Positions 42,123 through 52,758 of a stretch of 64,000 nucleotides of DNA are shown in pieces; within the stretch, counting starts at the first letter, position 1, and each line of letters opens with the position of its first letter. The notes below the pieces were generated by a model. The model had not been told where the DNA came from, did not search any database, and saw nothing but the letters and a program-made list of their open reading frames with translations. Made by a program: the position numbers and the translations under genes. The DNA is from Symbiodinium microadriaticum (taxonomy: Eukaryota > Sar > Dinophyceae > Suessiales > Symbiodiniaceae), in contig LSRX01000679.1 of the NCBI GenBank assembly GCA_001939145.1, forward strand, positions 270,578 through 334,577, read 5' to 3'.

Positions 42123-44640
42123 CTAGGCTAAGGGGAGCCACAAATTTGCACAGCACTTGCAGCTTTGGAACCGCATCTCCTTGAGTTGTCTTTCAGCAAG
42201 GGCCAGCTGTTGCTGAAGCTGTCGGAAATGCTGCGCATAGCCTGCACGCTCGCGACGACTTGAACTGCCCAGGCCAGGCCTGAAGCTGAACACACGGTGG
42301 CCTTGCTCCGTCAGGCTCGGTGCCTGGCGACGGCTGGCAGAACATCCGAAAAGCCGACTAACAGGAGGCTGTGAGGACAAGAATAGAGACATTAATCACA
42401 ACAATAATAATAACAATAATAGTAGTAATAAGATGAATTCAAGATAAGTAAGGTCCCGGCATTCAGGATCGCTTCCTGTGATGTGCGACTTAGCCAACTG
42501 TCCTGCAGCACGTCGTCAGCGGAAAGCCGCTTCCTTGGCTGCGATCACGGAAGTATGTCTCTAAGGAACGTCTCTTGCTTTTTCCAAACCGCTGGTCGCT
42601 TCTCCTTGGAGACAATGTGGAGACCCAGAAGCAGTTGCTTCGCAGCACCCAAATCATGAAGCAAAGAAACCCTGTCAAGACTCTTATGAAAAACAGTTCA
42701 AGCGTGAAGCACGCTAAGAATGCTGGGCAGATGCAACACGCACGCTGAACAGACGCAAAGCCAACCATTCCAATCCGTCAGTGAGATTGACCGTCCCCGT
42801 GGAGACTGCGGTTTAGGGCTCCGGGATTCCCTAAACCCTAAGCCCTAAACCCCTAAACCCTAAAATCCTAAGCCCGGGATTCGTTGCCTCTGTGTAGATG
42901 TCGCGCCCGGAGGCGGCTCGGCCACAGGGCCACGATCCCAGACTCAAGACACACACACACACACACGTGTAGACGGCCGAGTTAGGTTCAGCAATAAAGG
43001 GCCTGGATGACTAGATTGATTAGATTAACTATTTGATATGGTTTTGGGGCTATATTATACTATGGCAATCTATAAGGAGCTGCTTCGAGGAGCAAGGTAT
43101 ATCAGAGGCTCCAGAGATTTGCTGAGGCCAAGCTGCTCGATGTCAGGGCAGACCATCCGCTGACACAGGCTTCGCGCTTCCGGCGCCGCTGCTTGGAAGG
43201 CGCCTCCCATGAGCCCGCCCAACCTGCAACGCAGGGTTTAGGGTTTGGGGTTTAGGGCTTAGAGGTTTAAGTTTTAGGGGTTTAGGGGTTTAGGGGTTTA
43301 GGATGGTTTAGGATGGTTTAGGATGGTTTAGGGGTTTTGCTCCCAAGGGGCATGGAGGCGCCGAAGTCCAAGGTGCCGGCATAGAGCTTCTCCATGTCCA
43401 GGACTTGCTTCGAGTTCCCTTTTGTCTTGATGAAGGGATGGCGGCCGCCGGAGACGAGCCTTTGAGTCTTTGAGTTTGGAGGTTTAGGGTTTAGGGTTTA
43501 GGGTTCGGTCCTAGGTGCATGTGCAGTGTACAGCCCGCAGCCCAGACGTCCACCGGATGTCCATAACCTTTGCTCCCCTTCTTCAGGAGGTGCTGCTCTG
43601 GCGCCATGTAGGCTGGTGTGCCGACATCCTCTTTGCTCGTTTCATCCGCCCGGAGGAAAGTGGCAAAGCCGAAGTCAGAAAGCTTCAAGAGGCCAGACGA
43701 AAACATGAAGTTTCCAGGCTTGATATCACGGTGGCCTAAGCCAGTCCACTTCTAGCGCTTTCCCTGCAAGCTCAGCTGTCACTCCGACCTGCATCCGAGC
43801 AACAGATGCCTCTTGCGTGCAGATGGGCGATCGCGGCACAGATCTGCCTCGGTGTAAACATTTCCCTGAGGTCGCCGCGTCGGAGTTTAGGGTTTCAGGG
43901 TTTGGGGTTTAACCCTAAACCCTAAACCCTTATAGGGTTTCAGGGTTTGGGTGCCACAGCTCAGCTCGCTCCCTTCGAACCCCTTTTTCTCAGCAGCGGG
44001 CCGCGTCCAGGCGCCGGCTTCCACCTCGCGAAGCTGCCATCCTGACAGAAAAAGGCACTCTGAGCGCTTATATTATATTATATTATATTATATTATATTA
44101 TATTATATCATATTATATTATATCATATTATATTATATCATATTATATTATATTATGCTATGTTATAGTATAGTATATTATGCGTTTCAGCCGCTCTTTT
44201 TGGCCGCAGTTGGCCTTGCTCCTTGAGCTTGTCATCTAGGTCGCCTCCATCACAGTACTCCAGAACCTTGTGACTTCTGCAGTTTGAAGCCTACAACACA
44301 CGACACTCGACATGCGACTGAGCTGGGAGCAATCGAGATATTCTGACTGTCCTCGAAATATGTATACAACTTGGTGACATTTTCATGATCACAGGCTCTG
44401 AGTATATCAATCTCCAGTTGGATTTCCGAGCGTTTTGCCCCCTGCCAGTATGACTGAAGCTTGTCGATCTGCTTCACAGCCACGAAGTGGTTGGTCTTCT
44501 TGTCGACGGCCCGCCACACTGTGCCAAAACCACCCTGTCCAAGCTTCACCTTCTGCTGAAAGTACCTCGGCTGACCGAACTCTGCAGATCGTAGCTTTGA
44601 AGAAGACGTGGTCACATGCCACCAGGTTTCGCATCATCCA
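42123..44640 (-). CDS. Serine/threonine protein kinase
   Basis: All kinase landmarks are present: P-loop GQGGFGTVW, lysine in HFVAVKQIDK, alpha-C glutamate near EIQLEIDILRACDHENV (exon 44331-44615), hinge VLEYCDGGDL (44184-44266), FTPRQICAAIAHLHARGI (43804-43865), catalytic loop HRDIKPGNF, DFGFA, APE within GTPAYMAPEQ and VDVWAAGCTLHM (43519-43735), then LVSGGRHPF (from 43459), PEARSLCQRMVCP (about 43150-43222) and RKRLSADDVLQDSWLS (about 42480-42530). A last exon at 42123-42380 has a coiled coil (RQLQQQLALAERQLKEM). Introns inferred: 44267-44330 GC, 43866-44183 GC, 43736-43803 GT, 43460-43518 GC. The subfamily is uncertain (ULK/CAMK-like). The N-terminus begins in an exon reading back past 44615; no start codon was found. 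Confidence 0.88.
43232..43335. repeat. Telomere-like TTTAGGG array in a kinase intron
   Basis: Includes three GGATGGTTTA variants. The array lies between kinase exons ending about 43340 and starting 43222. Confidence 0.85.
44065..44180. repeat. (TATTA)n microsatellite in a kinase intron
   Basis: About 22 pentamers. A facing pair of telomere-like words (TTTAGGG...CCCTAAA) lies nearby at 43885-43935. Confidence 0.9.
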
Positions 44641-44659
44641 CGCTTTGCCCGATGCCCAT

Positions 44660-46235
44660 TCACTTTCGGGCACCGTCAAGCTCCAGAGGCTCCAGCCGTG
44701 GTCCGGAGATGAAGACCACTTGGCTTGGCCATTGCACCGGATCAGTCTGAAGGGTCCAGCGACTTGGAACGCTGTGGCAGGAAGAATCGAAATACTCCTA
44801 AGCCGGCTATGAGTTCAGTTCGATGTTAGATCGATGTGCACATGGAGGCATCATGCTTGCCGTGCTTGCCAGTGTCCTGTCGCATGAGCCAAGAAGGTGG
44901 CGGACAGCGGCTCTGGAGCAGCAAACTGAAGAGTGCAGGTATGAAGTTACCCCTACCCCTAGCCCCAGTAACACCTCACGAACTTCAAGCCACATCAAAA
45001 CCATGCAGAAGCGGGAGGACAGCCCTTTTGCAAAGAGTCAACGGTACTCGGAACAGAATCAAAGCTTCGCAAGTTCAGCTCACTTCTGGAAACTACAGCA
45101 GTGCTGCATGTCCTTCTCGTCAGCTGGTAAGAGCTTCTATAAGCATCGCCGATCACACCAAAGTGACATCTTCCACTTCTTCTTGCTTCAAAGTCACTCT
45201 GGCAGGACAACATGCTCAAGAGCGGATACTCCTATCACTCCAATAGGATGCAAAAATCCCGGGAGCCAAGCTCACCATCCGGTGGAGAGTTCAACGTGCA
45301 CACCCGCAGAATCCACAGAGACATGCTTACAGGCAAACTAGGCTCGAATCACAGGACCAGGGATGCAGGTGCAGCTGTTGAAAGCCCCGCAAGCATTTTG
45401 GGATGTCGACCCACAAGAAGAGGCAGAACCAAGTAGCCAAAGACTGTTGCACTGTGTCATGGGAGACAAAGAGTCTTGGCCGCTGCCACAGTCAGCAAGA
45501 GGAACCGAAAATGAACAGAATCCTGGCGCTTCCAAAGAAGCTGCCGAGCTCAACTTCGCTGTTGGCACATCGTGATTGAAATAAACGGAACTTGATATCC
45601 CCGTTTGTGTCCCCGGCGTCTCACTTTCGCCAGGCCTCTCTCGCAGCGTAGTCCACCTGCCCTGTCTCAAGACGGAGACACAAGGGGTTTGGGGCTTAGG
45701 GCTTAGGGTTTAGGGTTTAGGGTTTTGGGGCTTAGGAGTGAAGAAAAACCCTTTTCTCAAGCTGCAATCTCCTGGATTGACCAAGCTGATGATTGTATTG
45801 TGAATCATGTGATTGATACTTATACTTCTATTGGCAATTGATAGCAATAATCTGCGCAATAATAGCAATAACGATGGTAAGAATCCGAATAGTACTAATC
45901 ATAGTCAGTGGTACTAAGAGTAGCCATAGCAAGAGTGGCCCCTGTTGCACCTTGCAAGTACTCGTGCAGAGCTGGAGCCAGGCCAATGATCTCGAAGGTT
46001 GATGATGCTCCACGTGCCGCCTGCAGAAGACAAGAGTATAGCATAGAATAGAGTATAGCATGGTATAGCATAGCAGCGCATAGTATGGTATACTATACTG
46101 TACCATGCTATCCGACGTTATATTGTTGAACAATAGTAGTTTACACATTACTAAACTCAGGGCCAGCAAGTCGCGTCAGAACCCGGGTCGACTCATTCTA
46201 AACTCATCTTCGCCGCAGACCACGCAAGAGATCCG
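44660..46235. other. Interval with undecided open frames
   Basis: Plus frames at 44823-45430 and minus frames at 45338-45670 are long but carry no recognisable domain and compete with each other. Pieces such as KLSSAASLEAPGFCSFSV (minus, about 45510) look protein-like. A TTTAGGG array stands at 45685-45740 and an AT-rich tract at 46030-46100. Confidence 0.35.
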
Positions 46236-46239
46236 TTTA

Positions 46240-47041
46240 AGGTCACTCTCCGCACCTGGTGCTCACGGAAGATCTCGCACGTCTCGGGTACACTGTCCTC
46301 AGCTTCGCGAACAGGACACGCACCATCATGGCTCCCTCAAAATCATACTGCCTGCAAGGTCAAGGAACGGTAATGAAGATTTTCTCGAAGCCAGCACCCT
46401 CGAACTTTTTCCATGACCTGTCTGGGTCCCAGTGCCAATAACGAAGCTCTTGGGAGATGAGGACAGGACACCAGTGGGTGCGCCCACAAGGCTGCTGTAC
46501 TGAGGGCCGAACCCAAGAGGGAAGACACCGTGAGTGACGAAGACCGAGACCTTCTTAAACTGTCATGAACATATAAAGACTCCCTCTTGACTGTAGCTTC
46601 CTCTAAACCCTAAACCCTAAACCCTAAGCCCTAAACCGAACCGACTTTGCTAAGGAGGCGACCTTCTTCGCTCCCCGCTTCGCAAGCTCTTCCCTGCAAG
46701 CCAGGACTGTGCCGCCTCCAGGGGATGACAGAGACATCTTCGACACGACTCGGCAGGGCCTGTAGGGAGGGCCCTTGGAGTCAGTTACCTGGGACCTATA
46801 GTCCCAGGAAAAACAGAGCTGCAATGACCCTGTTTTCTCAGCTTGACTCACGCATCCACATCCTCAGAATCAGAACAAAACGCAAGGACTTTTCGGCCGC
46901 ACTCATGGCCGGCCAGATTGCGATAGCTGATAGGAAAGCCGTCTTGGTGTCCTTGAGCAGCTCACAAACCTGAGGCTCCTCCCTGACGGGGTGCAGCCGG
47001 CGCGCGTGGGTCAGACTCGGTAAAGGAGGACCATGATTCAA
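46240..47041 (-). CDS. Uncharacterised exons
   Basis: Three coding-like pieces. 46850-46985: PQVCELLKDTKTAFLSAIAI then AEKSLRFVLILRMWMR. 46640-46810: QVTDSKGPPYRPCRVVSKMS then CREELAKRGAKKVASLAKSV. 46250-46455: ELRYWHWDPDRSWKKFEGAG, FEKIFITVP, a stop, then QYDFEGAMMVRVLFAKLR. A CCCTAAA array at 46602-46640 lies in the intron. No family recognised. Confidence 0.5.
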
Positions 47042-47254
47042 ATCAACTGCACGTTTGAGGAATGTCCACTAAGCCTGGTCTGCTTCGGACAAGCTCCGTG
47101 GACCGTGGTGCACAATGGTCTGCATGAATCCGGGATGGCTCCAAAACCAAGCGTGTGCCCCTTATGTATGTTGGAATTCATCTCGTGAACCCGACACAGT
47201 CATCCGCGGACCCCACTGGCAGACCTCTGCTGAACATTTGAAAGTCAGACTGTC

Positions 47255-48850
47255 CTAGACGACGCGCAGCATTCGCAGCAGCGCCAGGCTCGCCAGCAGT
47301 GGCAAGCTGACTACAGAGAGGTGGCTGGCACTTGCCAGGGCTGAGGGCCGGCATTCTCTGATGCTGCCGTCCCAGCAGTATCCTGACTGGCAAAGACAAA
47401 CGCCGTTCACACATGTAGTGTGATCCAGCCAGCACGAAGAGCTGCAAGTAGTCGATGTGTCTCTTTCACAGGCTTCAGCTGTTCGTGTAACGCTTTGCTT
47501 GGTCATGACCAAGAACAGCTCCGGGGCAAATGACATTGTTTTGTTGAAGGTCTCGACGAGATCCGCCTCGGCCTGGGTGGTTGGGGGACAGAGGCCGCCA
47601 GAAATCGGGTCGGTCACGATTCCCGAGCCGTTGACCTTGTTGAAGATCACTCGGAGTGGGAAGGTGTAGCCCTCAGGAACGAAGCCGGTTCTGGCGAGAT
47701 CATCTCGGTTCATGGGTGCAGGTGGTGTGTAGCTGCACCCTGTAGATGTCTGACAGGAACTGGCCGACGGACACATAGAGATGCCTCGGAAAGCTTCCTC
47801 AAGCAAACATACGATACTGCGAGATACCACGACGTGTGATGGCTTTACAGCGAAGCAAACTCAGGCCATGACCATAAAGTCTCCGGCACTGGAGGCACTC
47901 CATAAAGTCACCATTCCGACTGCCCGCCGCTGTGACGATGCAGAAATCCGCGTTGTTGTAGGGATAGATTCGCCTTCTCCGATGATCTCCGTAGGCATCT
48001 CCGTACATGTTGTTATAGGCATACATGGCGCCGGCCCCTACCACCGCACCCCCAAGGGCATACATGGCAACGTTCGTGGGCTGGTTGGCTGGGACAGCAT
48101 GGTACCCCGAGTATCCATAGCTGGTCTGCTGCGGCATGGAACCTCAGAGCACGAGGTGAATAGTTGATCTTACCTGTTAGTTAGACTGTACACACTTCTG
48201 AGGTTCAAGCCAGAAGAGTGCCGAACGGCCTCGCTCCGATAATCGCGCCGAGTTGCCACAAGGGTGGTTCATCATCTGAGGGCGGCTTGTGTAGCCGTAG
48301 GACACACTCCTTCTTCGGCGAACGTCCGTTTGGCCAGCAGGGGCTCGCCTGCGGCCCGTAGTGGTGTAGGTATTCCCACCTGGGTTGTAGTTTTGGGGCC
48401 CTGAAAAGTATTTATGAATAGGTACCTCTATAGGAACCATAAGGGAAATTTTAAAGTTTCTCAAATTGCCACCTAGCCACTGATGCTGGTGGTTCGCCGG
48501 CGGGTGGCCACAGGAGCAGGGACCGGCGGAGGAGGGGCGCGGCGGCGCACGGCCCGGCGACGTGGTGTGGAAACCACCGCCCGACGTCGTGGATAGGAGG
48601 CCTCGGCACAAACGGGCCATGGGCCCTTTAGGAGTTTTTCAGCTTGACGGACAAGCAGGGTCAATGTGGACAAGCGGCCGTTGGCGCAGAGAAGGATCGC
48701 CTGCGAGCAGACGTCGGAGGCGCGGGCGGAGAGCGCCGGCGGCTGCCCGAGCTCGACCAGCTGCTGCTGCTGCTACTTCTCCTCTCGGGCTAGAGCTACA
48801 GCTGCTTGTGTAAATATTTCTTGGCTTTTCCTGCAACTCTCCCAGTGCGG
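47255..48850 (-). CDS. Arg-rich protein with Gly/Ala hydrophobic segment, Cys domain and GPI-like tail
   Basis: Exon pieces in order: 48640-48790 (QQLVELGQPPALSARASDVC), 48480-48630 (SYPRRRAVVSTPRRRAVRRR), 48255-48405 (NYNPGGNTYTTTGRRRAPAG to RRRRSVSYGYTSRPQ), 47860-48137 (QPTNVAMYALGGAVVGAGAM then YNNMYGDAYGDHRRRR and ADFCIVTAAGSRNGDF), and 47255-47790 (VPEGYTFPLRVIFNKVNGSG, then a Cys-rich EGF-like end CVNGVCLCQSGYC). The last residues after RPSALASAS are a hydrophobic stretch (VVSLPLLASLALLRMLRVV) ending at the stop, as in GPI-attachment signals. That makes it a probable surface protein. Exon joins were not fixed. It might be continuous with the cysteine-rich gene upstream. Confidence 0.6.
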
Positions 48851-49005
48851 GGTCCCGCCTGCTGCCTCCACGACGACGGGCCGAGAGAATACGAGGCTGA
48901 GCCGACTCGGAGGCAAATTCGCTCTCGGCCTCAGTCGGAGATCCCTCGAGCCGCCTCACAGCGTCACAGGTGTCGGCTGCTTCGTTGTAGGTCGCAGATG
49001 GGTCG

Positions 49006-51054
49006 TCACCTCAAGCAAAGCAACCCTAGGTTTCGATGCTGCTTGCGATTTTGCTGCTTCTGCCACATGTCCTCTAGAGTTCCTGCAGCAGCTGAACTTG
49101 CATCAACCGAGTGGCATGTCTCATAGCTGAAGTAGTAGCCGATGCCTAGCCAGGACTGCTTGGCAATGGGGCAGCTGCTGTTGACGTAGCACCAGGAGTC
49201 ACAGCACCATTCGTGGTCTGAAGAAGAGTTCCAACCACTGTCTGGGTTGTGGTACCAAGTCGCCTTGCAAGCGTTGCTATCCCAGTCGTTGCAGGAGCTG
49301 CCGTAGTTGGAGGCGAAACCACTCGGAAGTGAACCAGCTGGCAGCTGCCCGCGGCATTCGCATGCTAGAGTGTCGTAGGGGCATCCTGAAACAGTGTCAG
49401 GGTCCATCTCACATCTGGTCTGGCTCCAGAAGTTCCCAGGCCACACCGTTGAAGCGCGAGAAGTGGGACAGGACTTATCAACCCAGCACCACGACATGCA
49501 ACACCACATCCCATGGTCCGCATCGGGATATGTGATGTGACAGATAAAGGAATCATGCGGGGCACACTGCTGGCCATAGTTAGCGAAGGTACTTGCATTC
49601 AGCCCAGCGCTCTCCAAGCTGGCGGCAGGCATCTGCACATTCAAACAGTCGCATGACGTGTCAGTTGCTGACACATTGGGTGTTGGTTGGTACGGGCACT
49701 GAGACATCAGAGCCGGATCATCCTGGCACTGACTGTCGGACCAGAAGAGAATACCTTCCATTCCCGGGTTCAAAGATTGGATTGCGCTGGGGCACTCTTT
49801 GTCGACATAGCACCAGCTGGAACAGCACCATGTGTCCACTTGATCTGGCCGATAGTTTTGAGCACAGTTCGTCATATCCCAAGAGGCACAGGATTCGCCA
49901 TAGTTGCTTGCAAACGTTCCGTTCATGGCTAAACTGAACAGGCTGGCCTTGTTCTTACACTTGCACGGGTCGTTTGATTCGGCCACAGCTGTCCAGCTGC
50001 AGGGAGTCGTTGGAGGGAAGGTTCTGCAAGCAGCATAGCTGAAGAACTGGCCTGGCATCGCTGTGCTCTGGTAGGCATCGGGGCAATCTTTCGTGGCGTA
50101 GCACCAAGGCCTGCAGCACCAGCTGCCAACGGTCAGGTCGCCTGCTTGGAGGATCAGGGACTTAGTATGATTATGAGGGTTTAGAGTTTACAATTTAGGG
50201 TTTAGGGTTTAGGGCCACCTTGTCGGGGTGAGAGGTCAAAAAAAACGAGGTCCAGCCGAACTGCGGCCGAGCCACCCCAGAGTTCATCACATTTGGCATT
50301 ATCCCAAGCCTGACACTGTGCCCCATAATTTTGGCCATATGTGGCCGCCACTTGTGTTGGAATGGTGGGCATGGTACATCTGCAATTGCTGTCCACGGTG
50401 TTGGACAACTCTTGAAGAGTCACGACAGTGTCAGGTATCACCGTGACATTATTCGCGTCCACGATTGAGAAGTCGATCGTCATGGCCTGCAGGCCCACGA
50501 AGTTCCGACTAACGTCTAAACGAGCATGCAAATACAGTTGATGATATAAATCCTGCATTACCCATAACAAGGAATATACCATAATTCCTATAGTTGAGGG
50601 TCCTTAAGGTAATGCAGGATTTTACCATCAACAGTAGGTTCCACGAAACTGCCCTAACTTCAGCATTGTAGGTCCAGAGAAGCAGCTGCTACGCCTGGAG
50701 TGATCTCAATTTTTCATCCTGCGCCTGCTGACTTGCACGGACAAAGCTGATAATGTACGGGGAGTCCATGTCGACGGAGCTCGTGAATGGGATGTACAGG
50801 TTGTAATCCGGCAGTGGAGGAGCATTGGGATTGCTGCTCACAGGCTTTGGACACATGACCTGCACAAATCTTACACGAAGTTCAGTTGACTGCTACTACC
50901 TCGTCATTGCGCTGTTCAGTAGCCTCTTACCAAGCACTTCGAATGCACGGACATGAGTCTCCCTAGGCGTCGCCGTGGCCTGCGCCAAATCAACCACATG
51001 CATGGTTTCGGAGGCTCGCCCCACGGCAAAGAGACTAAGGAAGAGAGGCCACAT
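49006..51054 (-). CDS. Secreted protein with four WCC-x2-WC cysteine-rich repeats
   Basis: Starts at an ATG with a signal peptide (MWPLFLSLFAVGRAS; exon 50911-51054). Then 50695-50859 (PPLPDYNLYIPFTSSVDMDS), 50273-50486 (AMTIDFSIVDANNVTVIPDT then first half of repeat 1) and 50141 down to about 49106. Introns 50860-50910, 50487-50694 and 50142-50272 all inferred as GC...AG. Each repeat is about 95 aa: C-x-C, then N-Y-G-x2-C, W-D-x3-C, W-C-C-x2-W-C-[YW]-[VA]-x3-C-P, and two further Cys. Copies of the core are WCCRPWCYATKDCP, WCCSSWCYVDKECP, WCCMSWCWVDKSCP and WCCDSWCYVNSSCP. About ten Cys per unit suggests five disulphides. Potential N-glycosylation sites occur. I do not recognise the family. 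The frame runs to a stop at 49006; the last ~35 codons after YFSYETCHS may be intron (CACTCG|GTTGAT). Confidence 0.75.
50178..50213. repeat. Telomere-like array inside a 131-bp intron
   Basis: About five TTTAGGG units in intron 50142-50272 of the cysteine-rich gene. Confidence 0.85.
50535..50635. mobile_element. MITE-like hairpin, type A, copy 3, within an intron
   Basis: CAGTTGATGATATAAATCC at left and ATTTTACCATCAACAGT at right. The element makes up about half of the 208-bp intron 50487-50694, whose boundaries are CCAG|GCGTAG and GCAG|GCCATG. Confidence 0.88.
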
Positions 51055-51059
51055 GGTGC

Positions 51060-51520
51060 GGCGAGGCAGTCTGCAATAAACCCAACCTAGTTGTGTCGCA
51101 GAACAAAGCCTTGAGCCTCAAAGATGAAGGCGAAGCGATGGTACCGCACAGGCTGAGCAACCGGTCGTGACAAGTCAGCTGCATCACGCTTTTCAGTTCA
51201 GCCGATCAAGATTCGTCTTCTGGGGTTGAAGCAGGAGAAAAACTACCCAAAACATCCAGAAACCATGTCGCAATTAACGAGTCGCATTTCTTGTTGACCT
51301 GCTCATGCAGTGTCGTCTGCGTCCGTGGCTGGATGCACTTTTCTGCAGCAACTACAACAAGCGCAACTCCCAGCATCAATCCAGGTCCGTGCTCCGAGTC
51401 CTGTTCGTCTGTTCGTGCATTCTCACACCCAGCATGCTTTCGCTGAACTGATGTTGCATCTCATGACCTCTCGCACGAGTGCCCATATTGCCACGGAGTG
51501 GATGAATGTGCCTGCACTGC
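51060..51520. other. Interval between the cysteine-rich and GT31 genes
   Basis: No coding signal seen. It should contain the 3' part of the GT31 transcript and the trans-splice acceptor of the cysteine-rich gene (an AG shortly upstream of 51054). Confidence 0.4.
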
Positions 51521-51521
51521 G

Positions 51522-52686
51522 TCAATGGCTGTCTTGCTTCTGTCGGAGCAGTTCACGCAACCAGGGAGTGTGAACGTAGCAAGCATCCACACGGCCTCCT
51601 TCCTTCTCGACCTGGTGTAAGCAGTGTATCGACTTACCGCTCAACTGATGCTGCGATAAGAACGGGTAGTCGCTCCAATTGCCGGTGAACGGCAAGCCAT
51701 CGGATTCACCATCATCCATGTGAAGGTAGTGATAACTCACTGGTAGGCCACTCCAGTTGGCTCTGTGAACCGCAATTCCCACTGCCTTGTCCTCGTTCCA
51801 CGACAGAGGGGGCCTCATAAATCTTTCTGCGACAGCTCGAAGTAGTTCGGACCCTATCAGATATCCGGGCCCGCCTGCCATGTGAAAAGGATAGAAAGGA
51901 AATGGCCAGTTGTCCCATGGATCGTAGTTAGGACTCTCTGTGTTGTTGAACCACCAGTCGGTCCTGTTCACTATATCTGGAACCCCAGCCTCAGTGCACG
52001 CAGGATCAACGAGGCACCAGTTTTCAAAGCATGCAAGGCTGAAAAAAATGAAACCGTCAGAATCGTAGATCCCGAAGCACCATAAAACTCGGAGCCCTGC
52101 AGTACTTACATGCAGGAGGAGGCACATAGGCGTGGCTTTTGGGAGAAATTTGGTGCAGCCTCGGGCATAGGCGGCTCCAGGCCACGAAGGCATCGTCGTC
52201 GACCTTCATGAAGTAGTCCTTGCAGACAGGGGCAGATCAAGGCCGGGGAGTACAGCTTGAAAGCTAGGAGCGGACAGCCCCAACCTAGGTTCGAATCATC
52301 AGAAGCAAAGTCTCCGAGGAGGATCGCGACAGGAAGTCCCTCATACCGGCCGAGACCTTCTGGACCAGTCTGCCCTTGTCGTAGCCTTCCTCGCAATCTA
52401 GAAGCTGCACGTCTCCGAAGGACTTGACTTCGGCATCGAGCTGTGCAGCGTCGCTGGGCGAGAGCTGCGGCTCTTTGCAGACAACGAACTGAAAGATCAC
52501 TTTGCACTGGTCGCAGCTAGCATCTTGCCAAAGCTCTCTTGCTGCAGCTCGCCGCTTGAATCCATCTCGTCTGGAGGTTATTATGACCCAGACAGACGTA
52601 CTTGCAGAAATGGGGCGCATTGCAGCATAGCTCAAGCAGGCTACGAAGATGGCCCCCAAGCTAACCATGCACGCCTGGTTCTTCAT
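51522..52686 (-). CDS. Family 31 glycosyltransferase (beta-1,3-galactosyltransferase-like)
   Basis: Type II membrane layout: MKNQACMVSLGAIFVACLSY is a short cytosolic start plus signal anchor. Exon 1 (52315-52686) has VWVIITSRRDGFKRRAAARE and SFGDVQLLDCEEGYDKGRLV. Exon 2 (52106-52218) has the nucleotide-sugar/metal motif DYFMKVDDDAFVAWSRL. Exon 3 (51638-52038) has WPFPFYPFHMAGGPGYLIGS and the ED motif NEDKAVGIAV. These are the ordered GT31 blocks (RR...W, G-D, DDD, P-x-Y..G-x-GY, ED). Introns: 52219-52314 GA, 52039-52105 GT, then GT at 51637. The end is probably in TPWLRELLRQKQDSH (stop at 51522-51524). It acts in the Golgi on glycans; donor and acceptor unknown. The start lies only 70 bp from the last PRPP-synthase codon. 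Confidence 0.85.
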
Positions 52687-52758
52687 CTTCGAGCTGAAAT
52701 TCGGAAGCAGATGAAGTGTCGAGGGTGTTCAGAAAGTCGGGTGCGTTCTAGTATGTAA

